Source of the DNA: Sepiola atlantica | Lineage: Eukaryota; Mollusca; Cephalopoda; Sepiida; Sepiolidae | Direction: 5' to 3' | Assembly: GCA_963556195.1 (NCBI GenBank) | Contig: OY744532.1 | Location: 76,111,313 to 76,175,312, forward strand | DNA length: 64,000 nt | Shown here: positions 46,525 to 56,150 of the stretch, one piece after another | Layout of the letters: each line of letters begins with the position of its first letter | How positions within the stretch are numbered: position 1 is the first letter of the stretch | Position numbers and translations under genes: made by a program | The notes under the pieces: model-generated | What the model saw: only the letters and a program-made list of their open reading frames with translations | The model's database searches: none | Told to the model about the DNA's origin: nothing

Positions 46525-46860
46525 CGTGGTTGTTATTTTCACAACGTTTCGACCGATGTAACGTCCAGCCTTCTTCAAGTGCATCTTTTCAAACATGGGC
46601 ATCTTAATGTCGTACTCGGGGAAACTGCCCACGTGTACCCATGGCGTAACAGTTAAGAGCGTTTGTTAACAATCAGAAAAAACAAATAACATCCACAGAC
46701 GATATTATGTTTCGGAATTGAGGACATGTGGCGTAACAGGTAATGCGTTGATTAACAACCAGTTCGAAGTGACAGTCTTCTGGAGGTTGAAGGTTCAATC
46801 CTGACTAGAGACAATACTAACTTAACTAAGAATAACGTCAAATTAACATTTCTACCCGAT
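46525..46860 (+). repeat. Half of the 'CGATGTAAC' element plus two tRNA-like segments
   Basis: 46535-46620 matches the left arm of the palindromes at 15422 and 57135. 46637-46670 (CATGGCGTAACAGTTAAGAG) and 46726-46830 (TGTGGCGTAACAGGTAATGC ... GGTTCAATCCTGAC) are A-box/B-box bearing SINE heads. Confidence 0.45.
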
Positions 46861-47320
46861 AATTGCTGACGGAACGAGAACAATCTCCCCGCCTGGAGTT
46901 TAGTTGGAAACACTCAAGTAATACATTTTATCAACCCGCCTCTAAAAAAAATCCCAAACATAAGACTTTAATGGATTCCAATTGTATTGGCCTTCTTCTT
47001 GGATTGCTACCAAATTTCAAAATCATTTCTTGTAGTTTTTGTCTCGTGTTTCATAATTGATTTGGTGATACCCCAAGAATCGGGTGATTGTCGATTTCAT
47101 GCTGCCTTTTGGTTCGATAGTGGTGCGGTCGAAAAATTGTTTTTAAGAGCACACATCAACCGCAATAATTGACTTTAGCTTATAAAGGACAATTTTAAAG
47201 ACTTCAAAATCATTGTCTTTCGGCTAGTGTAGTATCTGTTCGTATTCTGATGCTGCATTTCATCTTTTCTCTCCTCCTTCAGTGAAGGAGAACTCTTTCT
47301 AGACTGAGGTAATTTAAATT
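46861..47320. other. Unassigned sequence with repeat pieces
   Basis: AGAGCACACATCAACCGCAATAATTGACTT resembles pieces at 30.3 and 57.5 kb. Small frames have no domain. Confidence 0.35.
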
Positions 47321-47324
47321 TTGT

Positions 47325-47415
47325 CTCAATCCAGAGTGCCCCTTTTTGGGGGAGCCTGATTGTCTCCACATACACACAAAAAAAAAAAAACCCGACCGTG
47401 TGTTGAACTCTGCCT
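47325..47415 (-). repeat. 'GTTAGACACAAGGTC' SINE fragment, reversed
   Basis: ATCCAGAGTGCCCCTTTTTG, GGGGGAGCCTGATTGT, CGACCGTGTGTTGAACTC. Confidence 0.55.
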
Positions 47416-47885
47416 TCGTCGGGAGTCAAGTAAATAGGGACCACGTAGAAATTATCGTGACGACCATTTTTTTCTGTATATAATAGCGAGGATTAAAATG
47501 CCGGAAACTGCTTACGTCAGACTTCGACATTCGAAGGTGATTTTTAAGACTTCAAACTGTCATTTCGAAAGTAGTTTCTGGTTAGCATTACAGTTTATAG
47601 GCTGAAGTCGAATGTAAATGGTTCTTTTTCGGTTCTCCTAAAGTCAAGAAAAACATTATTTTTGGATCGCGCCGCTAGTGTATCAATGAACTGTGCAAAA
47701 TGATGATACCCTATAGAATCGAATGGTAATACATTTCCATGCTTCCTCTCGTCGTTTTTATTTCATTAACATTAATTAATTTTTTTTTTTTAATTACTAA
47801 TCAAGTATTACTAACTAGTCTGGGATTGCAGATTTTATTTTAATTTCATTTTCATGTCAGCATATCAGTACTTGTCTTATCGCGA

Positions 47886-47975
47886 GGGCAAAGTTAGACT
47901 CAAGGTCGGTTTTTTAATGTGGGGGTGGGAGAATCCGGCTCCCCCAAAAGAAAGCTCTCTAGATTCGAAATGTGG
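47886..47975 (+). repeat. 'GTTAGACACAAGGTC' SINE fragment
   Basis: GCAAAGTTAGACTCAAGGTC, TTTTTTAATGTGGGGG, CCGGCTCCCCCAAAAG. Confidence 0.6.
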
Positions 47976-47984
47976 TATTATTGT

Positions 47985-48545
47985 AGATTAATACCCCTTA
48001 AAAATGAGATTCTACTTTTTTAGGTGATTACGTGTGAATACCCTGAAAAAACTTGACGGAAAGAAGAAAACAAAAAAACAAGCCAAAAAACAATTATTTT
48101 AAAGTGATTGTGTGGAGGGTGATCAGTTTCGCATATAAATTTAACGTAAAATGATTCCTTATTTCCGGATAGTTCTAGCATTTTAGGGCATTAACCATTT
48201 TTTTTTTTTTTTTTTTGCTGGGAGATAAGTCCTGTGCATTTTTTTTTTGGGGGGGGGGCATGTGGTTGTAGTTCTTTTTCAGGCGATTGCGTGTGGTTTT
48301 ACGACATTGCCACTCGTACTTTGGGTTAGTCGTAAAAATTTGGTTAACTTCCCTAATAAAAAATATAATGATCCGGAAATAGGGGATCAGTTTACGTTAT
48401 GTTTATATACTAAAATTGTGCCTGACTCTAAATTCTAAAGTGTTTTTTTTTGTTTCTTTCCGCCAAATTCTTCAGAGTGTTCACACGTAATCGCCTAAAA
48501 AATGTAGAAACTATTTTTTTTTAGGAGAGAGTGTTAATCTACAAA
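47985..48545. mobile_element. Foldback element, 'GGCGATTA' family, complete
   Basis: Ends TTGTAGATTAATACCCCTT and GTGTTAATCTACAA. Inside, TACTTTTTTAGGTGATTACGTGTGAA... pairs with CACACGTAATCGCCTAAAAAA near 48480-48500, and GATCAGTTTCGCATATAAAT with a diverged partner around 48390-48410. It is the clearest full-length member of the family. Confidence 0.7.
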
Positions 48546-48599
48546 GTTACCAGTAATATCTTACAAGAGTACATTTATTTGAATTAAGTAAGACTTCTG

Positions 48600-48690
48600 A
48601 TTAATCCAGAGTGCCCCTTTTTGGAGGAGCTGGATTTTTCGTATATTAAAATCTGACCTTGTGTCTAACTTTGTCTTTGTAGAAAAGGGA
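48600..48690 (-). repeat. 'GTTAGACACAAGGTC' SINE fragment, reversed
   Basis: AATCCAGAGTGCCCCTTTTT, GGAGGAGCTGGATTTTT, ACCTTGTGTCTAACTTTG. Confidence 0.6.
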
Positions 48691-48890
48691 GGGACAAGTC
48701 AATAGGAACTGGATATCTGTTTTTCTTTATGACTTATTCATTATTCAGTTTCTAGTCTTTTAAATTTTGATTTACTGCCATTTTATCTTTTCGCAAAAAA
48801 AGTGGGGACTCTTTAATATGACAGAGGCAAGTATTCTTAAGAGCACAAATGAAACATAATGCTTGATTTTTAATCTTAGAAATACAAATT

Positions 48891-49309
48891 GGCACTTGTG
48901 CAGTTTAGTAAACATCGGCAGATAACCCACAAGAAGTAACGACCAATAGATTAACACATTTTAATAAGTATATTTATTTAATAAAGTATAGTTTCTGAAA
49001 GAAAAACATTCTAATAAAATAAAGTTTATTTTCAATAAAGTAACATTTCGGCCAAAACTGTAATAAAATATAGTTTTATTATTATGTTCGTTTTATAACA
49101 TTTTAAATTATAAAAACAAATCACTGTTAATTTCAGAAACTATATTTTGTTACAATGTTTTGGCCAAAATGTTACTTTATTGAAAATAAACTTTATTTCT
49201 TTCAGAAACTATATTTAATTAAATAAATAAATTTACTAAAATGTTTTAATCTATTGGTTGTTACTTCCTGTGGATTATCTGCTGCTGTTTAATAAACTGC
49301 ACAAGTGCC
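48891..49309. mobile_element. Foldback MITE with GGCACTT ends (Merlin-like)
   Basis: Ends GGCACTTGTGCAGTTTA and TAAACTGCACAAGTGCC, with arms of about 180 bp (e.g. TAACATTTCGGCCAAAAC with GTTTTGGCCAAAATGTTA). The ends resemble the GGCACTTCTGCAG ends at 60898 and 61941. The flanking duplication is decayed. No frame. Confidence 0.7.
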
Positions 49310-49422
49310 AAAAAAATTAATTAAATTCAGAAAAAAAACAAAAAAAAACAACTTTGTAGTGTCCGCCAGCCTTCAAAATGACTTTCTAATTTCGAACAGT
49401 TATAATTGTAAACGCCTCAGCC

Positions 49423-49423
<1 letters not shown>

Positions 49424-49460
<37 letters not shown>
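49424..49460 (+). repeat. (TA)n microsatellite
   Basis: Nearly pure TA. Confidence 0.95.
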
Positions 49461-49465
<5 letters not shown>

Positions 49466-49469
49466 TTAG

Positions 49470-49742
49470 GTGATAAAAATCGTACATATTTCTAGACAGG
49501 GCGTCTTGGTCGGTCCGGTGGTAAAACACCGAACTATAGACATCAATATTGAACCAGAAACACTTGTCCATGGATTACTTTTATGTACGTATAAGAATAT
49601 ATATATTAACGAAAAATACGTCCTATAAAGTTAAGGGCGACTAATAATGCAATTTTCTGCATCTTAATCACTAAGGAAAGTGAGACAATCGATGTAACAG
49701 TGAGCCAAAAAGAAACACAATTACATAAAAATACATTATATA

Positions 49743-49745
<3 letters not shown>
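49470..49745 (-). repeat. tRNA-like dispersed repeat, second copy
   Basis: GGTGATAAAAATCGTACATA, GGCGTCTTGGTCGGTCCGGT and TCCATGGATTACTTTTATGT, then the reverse complement of 44530-44605 (ACGAAAAATACGTCCTATAA). It lacks the B box of the 44.8-kb copy. Confidence 0.5.
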
Positions 49746-49807
<62 letters not shown>

Positions 49808-50328
49808 AAGTATATTTTAGCTTGAACATTTTCAATGTATCACCGACCACCAGAAGTGCCTCAGCCTGGCATTAATTGAATAAACTCATATACATATATG
49901 AATGGCTAACTTGTATTTACTTATCATTACACTTCGAAATGTGTAAGTAATTATGAAACCAGACGACGGATAGAAATGGGTTTTTGGCTTTAATTAACGT
50001 CGTATAAAGATAAGCGTAAAAAGACAAACCAAAGGAAAAGATTAATTATTTTTCTCCGCGCCTCTGTGTCATCATCAAAGAACCGAATGTGCTGGTGCTC
50101 AATGTCATGCCCCCCCCCCCCCAAACAACAAACACGTTTTTACTTATTTTATTGTTTATTGACATTTTAAAACAATATTGTCCTCAATAGCTTTCTGGAA
50201 CCGTTTTCATATGATGTCATCGGAATATGTTTCCCCACGTGTCTGTGAGGAGATAATGAGGTTAAAGAAAGAAGAAATGTACATCGAAGATTTCTTTCGT
50301 AGATTTAGTTTGTCCTCTTTTTAGAAAG
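49746..50328. other. Microsatellite (49751-49805) and AT-rich flank of the gypsy insertion
   Basis: (TA)n 49754-49805 and a C run near 50110-50122. The sequence ends in the AAAG target site at 50325-50328. Confidence 0.6.
50325..50328 (+). repeat. Target-site duplication AAAG (left)
   Basis: AAAG directly before the LTR TGTTAT; repeated at 56942-56945 directly after the other LTR. 4-5 bp duplications are normal for Ty3/gypsy integrases. Confidence 0.7.
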
Positions 50329-51119
50329 TGTTATAATACTGTAAGCGTATGGTGACAAGCAGAAATGAACGAACAACACGGGATTAAAATTGGAAAAATA
50401 CTATGGTTTATTTTCCGATAAGTTATTTTGGAATTGGAGTGAATGTCAGTAGTCGTCGAGAAGTCTTGGTGGGCAGTAGTAATTTGTGAGCCGAGCGAGC
50501 AGTGGTAGAAGCAGTAATAGTTGCGGTGTAGAGAAGTCGTCTGCGCTGGAGGACGCGGTGTAGCAGTAGTGCGAATAGTTGTGTTCAGCGTCGCTGATTC
50601 AATGGCGTTTAGCAGACGAAATTGTTGTGATAGTCGACGATTGTTATTTGGTACTTGGAGTTGCTGGGTTTTTTCTCGTCGTTGTTTGAGGAGGACCGAA
50701 CGTCGCTATTCTTGTGTTCTTGGCTGATTCCAGATTTCTTTTCCTGTCGTCTGCTTGGGCCAGCTGGTTTTATGGAAAAACCTGCGGACGTAGGTGTAGA
50801 CATACGACCGATAACACGGAAATGAAATCTGACGGCCGGCGTCAACAAACTGTGTTTGTTTGAATTTCTATTTTCGCCACAATAATCCCGATACATGATC
50901 AGTCAGCCCGTAATTTCGTGGTAGTAAACATGATTATGTTTACCGACTTTTGTGCCACTGTGGCGATCACAGAACGCCTCCCAGTGTCTGGGATTCCACT
51001 TTTGAGCAGTCGGGAATCGCCCAAACAAGACACATCGAGGTGGCGGTCGCCATGACAACAACACTCCAGCTGGCATGACGAGCGTCGTCAAATCAAAACG
51101 AGACCTAAAAATCATAACA
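50329..51119 (-). repeat. 3' LTR of intact Ty3/gypsy element (791 bp)
   Basis: Begins TGTTATAATACTGTAAGC and ends CCTAAAAATCATAACA, so the termini form TGTTAT/ATAACA. By line-by-line reading it is the same as 56151-56941. A poly(A) signal on the element strand is at 50407-50412. Frames of 68 and 95 codons in the LTR are identical in both copies and are not genes. Confidence 0.95.
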
Positions 51120-51133
51120 GCTCCCCCAGATCT
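51120..51133 (-). promoter_or_regulatory. Polypurine tract
   Basis: On the element strand, AGATCTGGGGGAGC ends one base before the LTR TG. It is the expected plus-strand priming site. Confidence 0.65.
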
Positions 51134-51184
51134 CGCTTTGATTTGACCTGTGTGGCATGTGTAAAGTCGCACGCGTAAGTGGAA

Positions 51185-54100
51185 TCACTTCATGATGAAG
51201 TCCTTAAAACGTGCAGGTAGCTGGCCTCGTGTCGATCGTCTAGGGATCAGGTTTGGTCTGTATCTGGATGGTGTTTGAGGAACTTCTATGTGTCTGGAGT
51301 CTTGTAGTGTCCCATGTGTCCCAGCCGTGGATGAAGGCGTTGTTACCACGGTTGTGTAAGGTATAGGAGGTAGGTTGGGAGACAGATGTCTTGGTCGCGA
51401 TAGTAGTCGGCGAATATGTGCCCGGTGCACCCATTCACTCTCGCCGTCTTCGTTTTTTATCTGGATCACCATGTCATTGGTTTTGGTGACTTCGAAAGTA
51501 CCGATCCAGGGTAGGTGAGACGCGTGAGCAATAGCCGATTGAGGACGGTGTATTAGCACCTTATCACCGATTTGTATCGGTGCCTTGTTCATGTTTTTGT
51601 CTACTTTTGAATTGTGGATGTGGTCGGCTTCATTGTTGGCCAACGCGACGCGTTGATGGACTTGCCTCAGTAGAGCGTTAACCTGCATGCCATAGGCCGT
51701 GGGGCTATGGCCTGTAAGTCTGTTGTCGGGTAGTTTGGGTAAACCAATGTTGGGATGTCGACCAGTGATTATATAGTGGGGTGATGCACCAGTGGCACTG
51801 TTTATGGTAGCATTCATTGAAGAGACAACGGATTCGAGGACGTCAGTCCATTCGCAGTTTCTATCCTCACATAGCATGTAGATGGCGTTTTTCATTGTGC
51901 GGTGCTGCCGCTCGATGTTGCCTGAGCTTTGTGGTCGCCATGCGCAGTGCAATTCCTGCGTGATTGATGTGAGTTGGCAGAAGTTTTTGTATACCTCCCC
52001 CGTGAAATGGGTTCCGCGATCGGATGATACAATGCGTGGTATTTCCCGGTGGCGAAGAAAGAAACTGTAGAGTCCACGGGCGGCGTCGATAGCACGATCC
52101 CTGGCGCACGGTACGACAGTAAGATGTCTACTGAAACTATCTAGCATGGTTAAGATGTAGCGTTTTCCCTTTGAAACTGGCATTGTGACGAAATCGACAT
52201 AAATGATCTCGAATGGCCTTTTCCCACGCTTACAGTGTCCGGAGGGCCAGTTTCTTTGTTTGCCATAGTTGCCCTTCCGCTTGGCACATATTTCGCAGGA
52301 GTCGACATATGTTTTGATGTCACGGTCCTTGAGTTCCCACCAGTAGCCAGATAGATGCTCACGCATGCGAGTGATACCTGAATGATTAACGCAATCATGT
52401 GCCTGGTGTAGGTACTTGGGGCGGAGCTTGTATGGTACGACTAGTTTTGGGGGGTGGCTGTCGTCTCTAATCATTAAAACGGAGGTGCCCGGCTCTAGGT
52501 AGAACTGGTGGATGTATTTGTTGAGAAGGGGGGTCCGGTGGTCATCTGGATCGATCTCGAAGTTTTTGTTTGAGTCATTCGTCCGGAGGTTCCTGATGAT
52601 TTTCGATAGTGTGTCGTCTGTGCACTGTTCAGCAGCGATATTGACCTGGTCGCAGTTATTCTTAGTGGGTATAGTTGATGTAAAATGATATGCGAAGAAT
52701 GCATCTGTGATATTCTTGTGGTGGCGGATGTTCTGAGGTGTATGTGTTTCGGGAATGAGCATTGATCCCTTTATTTCTTCAGTACACCATGATGGGATAT
52801 AAATGTGAAGGTTAGAGCCCTTGATTCTGAATGTTTTGCCTGCAGGGGTGGTGTCGGCCGGCGTGTTATTTTTTCTTTGTCCGTGACTCCTGCTGAGCAT
52901 GTCAGCCCAGACATTGGATTCTCCTTCAATAAACTCTAAGACAAATTTATAGCATGCGATCTCTTCTTGCCATCGGCGAATTTTGGCATTGTTGAACACC
53001 CGCTGATCTAGGTAAGTCAGTGATCTGTGATCGGTGAAGATGACGAAGGGGCGGCCGCGCAGGAAATAGTCGAATTTGGATATGGCCCATTTTATCGCAT
53101 ATGCCTCACGTTCGGTTGTGGACCAGTTTTGTTCTGTTGGGCTAAATATGTGCGATGCAACTGCTATAATTTTCTTCTTTCCGTTATCATCTTCTTGCAT
53201 CAGGATGGCCCCGCATGCAATGTCGCTCGCATCAGTGGTGAGTGTAAAGAGTTGATTGAAGTCAGGGAATGAAATGACTGGAGGTGACGATAGTCTTTTC
53301 TTGATCTTTTCAAACGCCTTGTCGGCCTGCTCAGTCCATACAAATGGTTTATCGATCCTGTTTAGTTCGTGGATGGGTGCCATGATGTTGGAAAATGTGT
53401 CCGACCTGATCCGCTCCTGTAGACGTGTCTCAAGGAATTGACGTATCCATACTAGACGACCTATGAGGCCTTGTAGTTCTTTTTTTGTTGTTGGAGGTCT
53501 CATTTCTATGATGGCGCGGACGTATTCAGGGTCAGCTTCAAATCCCTTGTTATTCACAATGCGACCGAGGAATTTTGCATTGTCTCCGAGGAAGGTACAT
53601 TTATCTGGATTCAACTTTAGCCCAAATTTACGAAGGGCAGTAAATAGTTGTTCCAGTGCTAGTATATATCCTTCAAATGTTTTGGCGTGGACTAGGTTGT
53701 CGTCAATGTACGAGGATATGTTGGCACGAGATGTAACGGTGGCCAAGGCTTCGGCTATGCAACGGGAGAAGATCTGTCCAGCAGATGTAAGACCGAAGGC
53801 CAGTCGCGTATATTGATAGCATTTGCCCTTCCATGTAAATGCAGTTTTGTGCCGATCCCGTTCGTCGATGACGATTTGCCAATAGCCGCTGCGGAGATCG
53901 AGGGATGCAAAATATTTGTTTCCTTCGCCGATTCTGTGGAACAAGTGGTCGATCGTTGGCATGGGGTAGGGGTCGAGGTCGACTAGAACCTTGTTGAGGG
54001 TTCCCTTGAAGTTGGCAACTACCCGGATAGTTCCATTCTTCTTGCGGACCGCAAATACAGGGCTATTAAAGCCCTTGGGGTCGCTGCATGGCTCGATGAT

Positions 54101-54928
54101 CTCTCTGGTGGCCATGTGTGAGATTTCAGCATCAATATCGGCCTCAAGAGCCTGGGCGATCGGGTGTTGCTTCTGGCAGCGGGACTGGCCATTTGTTGGT
54201 ATCCGCACTGGTCTGATGAAAGTACCCTTTTCCCCATTTTCGGTACCGAGGATGTCGGCGAAGCGGATGAGTAGGTCTGCTGTAGCTTCTAACTCGTCGC
54301 GGTTCGGATGGTTGGGTAGTGACAAACCCACAGTATCCTGTAGCCATTGTAGTTTTTTTTTTAATGTTTGAATGCTGGGCTGTTTGGTCCTAATGGGTTG
54401 CTCGGTGATGTGGGCTCCAATTGTGTTATTATCAGTTGGTATCTTGTGTGTAGAAGCTGACAGCGTTGCTGCTGTGTGTGTTGTCTGACCGGATGCAAGT
54501 GTCCGTCTAAATTTGATTGTCGACTTCTGGTTGTCGATTGTGTATGAGTCCAACGTGTTGTGACCGAGGATGCTTTGGCCGATTAAGATTGGGGCTATAG
54601 AGGATGTTATGAGCATGTTGATCTCGTTAAAAACGGGCGAATCATGGTCGCCGATGGTGATGTTGCAACTGAGTTCACCCAGGATATCTATGCTGCCATT
54701 TATGCCTTTGACGTGTATATTTGAGGGCGTTATGTGATGTCTGACTTCCTCGGGTAATCGAGAGACTGGCATGATACAAGTGGAGCAGCCAGAGTCTAAC
54801 ATGGATATGTTTGAAAATGTGGTTCCCTTGATTATGAAGTGTGCGTTGACGAAGGGTGATTGCTGTGTATATTGTTGCTGGAAGTTAAATACGTGATGGC
54901 GAATTTGGTGGACCAAGGGATGAGCCAT
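51185..54928 (-). CDS. pol: Ty3/gypsy Pol polyprotein (PR-RT-RH-IN), intact
   Basis: About 1247 codons without interruption. Domains (residues from the start one codon before the ATG): aspartic protease LDSGCST (DSG 46-48) and ILIGQSILG (116-124); RT 285-480 with LDLRSGYWQI and catalytic SSYIDDN (408-411); RNase H TTDAS (D567), E609 and IFTDH (D634); integrase zinc finger H845/H850/C879/C882; integrase core D913, D971, E1007 (D-57-D-35-E); C-terminal GDKVLIHRP domain and a basic RRSTRGQLP tail. The order PR-RT-RH-IN assigns it to Ty3/gypsy. There is no env and no chromodomain. All catalytic residues are present. Translation begins at the ATG overlapping the gag stop (TGATG), or by -1 frameshift. 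Confidence 0.96.
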   Translation of the reverse strand: MAHPLVHQIRHHVFNFQQQYTQQSPFVNAHFIIKGTTFSNISMLDSGCSTCIMPVSRLPEEVRHHITPSNIHVKGINGSIDILGELSCNITIGDHDSPVFNEINMLITSSIAPILIGQSILGHNTLDSYTIDNQKSTIKFRRTLASGQTTHTAATLSASTHKIPTDNNTIGAHITEQPIRTKQPSIQTLKKKLQWLQDTVGLSLPNHPNRDELEATADLLIRFADILGTENGEKGTFIRPVRIPTNGQSRCQKQHPIAQALEADIDAEISHMATREIIEPCSDPKGFNSPVFAVRKKNGTIRVVANFKGTLNKVLVDLDPYPMPTIDHLFHRIGEGNKYFASLDLRSGYWQIVIDERDRHKTAFTWKGKCYQYTRLAFGLTSAGQIFSRCIAEALATVTSRANISSYIDDNLVHAKTFEGYILALEQLFTALRKFGLKLNPDKCTFLGDNAKFLGRIVNNKGFEADPEYVRAIIEMRPPTTKKELQGLIGRLVWIRQFLETRLQERIRSDTFSNIMAPIHELNRIDKPFVWTEQADKAFEKIKKRLSSPPVISFPDFNQLFTLTTDASDIACGAILMQEDDNGKKKIIAVASHIFSPTEQNWSTTEREAYAIKWAISKFDYFLRGRPFVIFTDHRSLTYLDQRVFNNAKIRRWQEEIACYKFVLEFIEGESNVWADMLSRSHGQRKNNTPADTTPAGKTFRIKGSNLHIYIPSWCTEEIKGSMLIPETHTPQNIRHHKNITDAFFAYHFTSTIPTKNNCDQVNIAAEQCTDDTLSKIIRNLRTNDSNKNFEIDPDDHRTPLLNKYIHQFYLEPGTSVLMIRDDSHPPKLVVPYKLRPKYLHQAHDCVNHSGITRMREHLSGYWWELKDRDIKTYVDSCEICAKRKGNYGKQRNWPSGHCKRGKRPFEIIYVDFVTMPVSKGKRYILTMLDSFSRHLTVVPCARDRAIDAARGLYSFFLRHREIPRIVSSDRGTHFTGEVYKNFCQLTSITQELHCAWRPQSSGNIERQHRTMKNAIYMLCEDRNCEWTDVLESVVSSMNATINSATGASPHYIITGRHPNIGLPKLPDNRLTGHSPTAYGMQVNALLRQVHQRVALANNEADHIHNSKVDKNMNKAPIQIGDKVLIHRPQSAIAHASHLPWIGTFEVTKTNDMVIQIKNEDGESEWVHRAHIRRLLSRPRHLSPNLPPIPYTTVVTTPSSTAGTHGTLQDSRHIEVPQTPSRYRPNLIPRRSTRGQLPARFKDFIMK

Positions 54929-54930
54929 CA
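54926..54930 (-). promoter_or_regulatory. gag stop / pol start overlap TGATG
   Basis: The gag TGA occupies 54930-54928 and the pol ATG 54928-54926, sharing one base. The pol frame is -1 relative to gag and stays open upstream to a stop at 55001-55003. Termination-reinitiation is the simplest reading. A -1 frameshift within the roughly 70-nt overlap remains possible, but I see no classical slippery heptamer. Confidence 0.8.
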
Positions 54931-56121
54931 CATCTCGCTTGGTCCGTGCTGAAAATCCTCCTCCTCGGCAGCGGGATGAGTGTTTGCAGGAGGTATATTT
55001 TCATCCATTGCTGCGATGTATGCCTGGGCACGAGGTGGGTGGCGGAACCGACAGTCGCGTCCACGGTAGCATGGGTGGCCCCTCCTATAGTTCCGGCAGA
55101 TAGCGGTATCCTGATAGTGTTCACCATCCCTGCGTGTTTGATAGTGGCCGCGAGTGATAGTGGACCTGGTGTTGTGTGGTGTTGTGGGATTTGTCCTCTC
55201 CTGTGGACGGTATCTTCGTCTGTCTGTATTGTTCGGTTCGTTTCGCCCGGCTGTTTGGCTCGGTCGTTGTGGCCTGTTCGTGTAATAGGCGATGGTGTTG
55301 TGGTCAGTTGTGTCGTCAGTTTTGACACCACAGTCGATAAATCGTTGCGCATCACTTGCTATCCCGCCCGCTGTGTAATGTTTGTCCATTGTCTTGACAA
55401 TGTGCGGGTATAGGCTCGGTGTCCAGGCTTTCACCTTTTCGCTCATTAGCATTGCGCCCATGAGAGAAAATACAGTGTCCGCCGGTATTTCTCGTGAGTT
55501 GTCCGACTTAAATTTTGCTTTTATGTGGACCGCGGCCTCTCTGATCGTGTTCTCCAATCGGCCGGCAAAATCTGTCAACTTCTCGCCATCTCGTCGTTGT
55601 AGGTCCCAAGCCCGGCTGAGATGTTGGAAGTTCGTCATTTGGCTGCCGTGGGTCGCTACGAGGTATGTCTTCAGTTGTTCAAAGGTGGAAGTGTCGTGTT
55701 GGGAGTCCGTCATTTGTTGAAATACACCTTCATTCAGAAGCTGTTTACATATTCTGACGAACTCCCCTTCGATCCTAGGGTGGGCAGCGAGTTCCGGCTT
55801 GACATGTATCTCATAAGTTTTATTTATATCTGTGATAAAACGGTTAACATCGTTTCCGGGGTTGAACGTTTTGATGTCCTTCACAGAATCGCGTATGGCC
55901 TGTAGCCTGATCATCAGGTCGTAATTTGTACTGCCGGCTTCGTGTGTGTCGGTTAAGCTGGTCGATTTTAAGGTGGACAGCATAGTCTCTAGGTCTGTCT
56001 GCATTTCCTCAAGTAGTGCCTCGTCTGGACGTAATGTACCAGATTTTACGTTCAGTAGCGCCGATTTTTGATCTCTGATGAAGCCGAGAAGCTCGTTACG
56101 GGTGAATCCTGAGTAGTCCAT
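54928..56121 (-). CDS. gag: Ty3/gypsy Gag with CCCH zinc finger, intact
   Basis: 397 residues from MDYSGFTRNELL to the stop overlapping pol. The N-terminal two thirds (about 1-260) is the capsid-like helical region, with FVRICKQLL and a FQHLSRAWDLQRRDGEKLTD stretch similar to the gag major-homology-type region. 280-340 is basic and Q/R/T-rich. The nucleic-acid-binding motif is C342-X8-C351-X5-C357-X3-H361 (CRNYRRGHPCYRGRDCRFRH). This is a CCCH-type finger rather than the usual CCHC knuckle (C-X2-C-X4-H-X4-C). The end is acidic (AAEEEDF). The ATG lies 15 nt after the primer-binding site, so the leader is very short. Confidence 0.93.
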   Translation of the reverse strand: MDYSGFTRNELLGFIRDQKSALLNVKSGTLRPDEALLEEMQTDLETMLSTLKSTSLTDTHEAGSTNYDLMIRLQAIRDSVKDIKTFNPGNDVNRFITDINKTYEIHVKPELAAHPRIEGEFVRICKQLLNEGVFQQMTDSQHDTSTFEQLKTYLVATHGSQMTNFQHLSRAWDLQRRDGEKLTDFAGRLENTIREAAVHIKAKFKSDNSREIPADTVFSLMGAMLMSEKVKAWTPSLYPHIVKTMDKHYTAGGIASDAQRFIDCGVKTDDTTDHNTIAYYTNRPQRPSQTAGRNEPNNTDRRRYRPQERTNPTTPHNTRSTITRGHYQTRRDGEHYQDTAICRNYRRGHPCYRGRDCRFRHPPRAQAYIAAMDENIPPANTHPAAEEEDFQHGPSEM

Positions 56122-56136
56122 TCTACTTGCCGCACG

Positions 56137-56148
56137 CTTCTGACACCA
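56137..56148 (-). promoter_or_regulatory. Primer-binding site for tRNA-Leu
   Basis: On the + strand CTTCTGACACCA equals the 3' end of a eukaryotic tRNA-Leu (...CTTCTGACA plus CCA). The element strand thus carries TGGTGTCAGAAG, 2 nt inside the 5' LTR. Twelve paired bases. Confidence 0.88.
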
Positions 56149-56150
56149 GT

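Noticed and set aside
50521..50896. 68- and 95-codon frames present twice (also at 56343-56718)
   Set aside because: They lie in the LTRs and are duplicated only because the LTRs are.
53991..55905. Long plus-strand open frames (94-155 codons) opposite gag and pol
   Set aside because: They are antisense shadows of the intact gypsy genes and show no recognisable protein.
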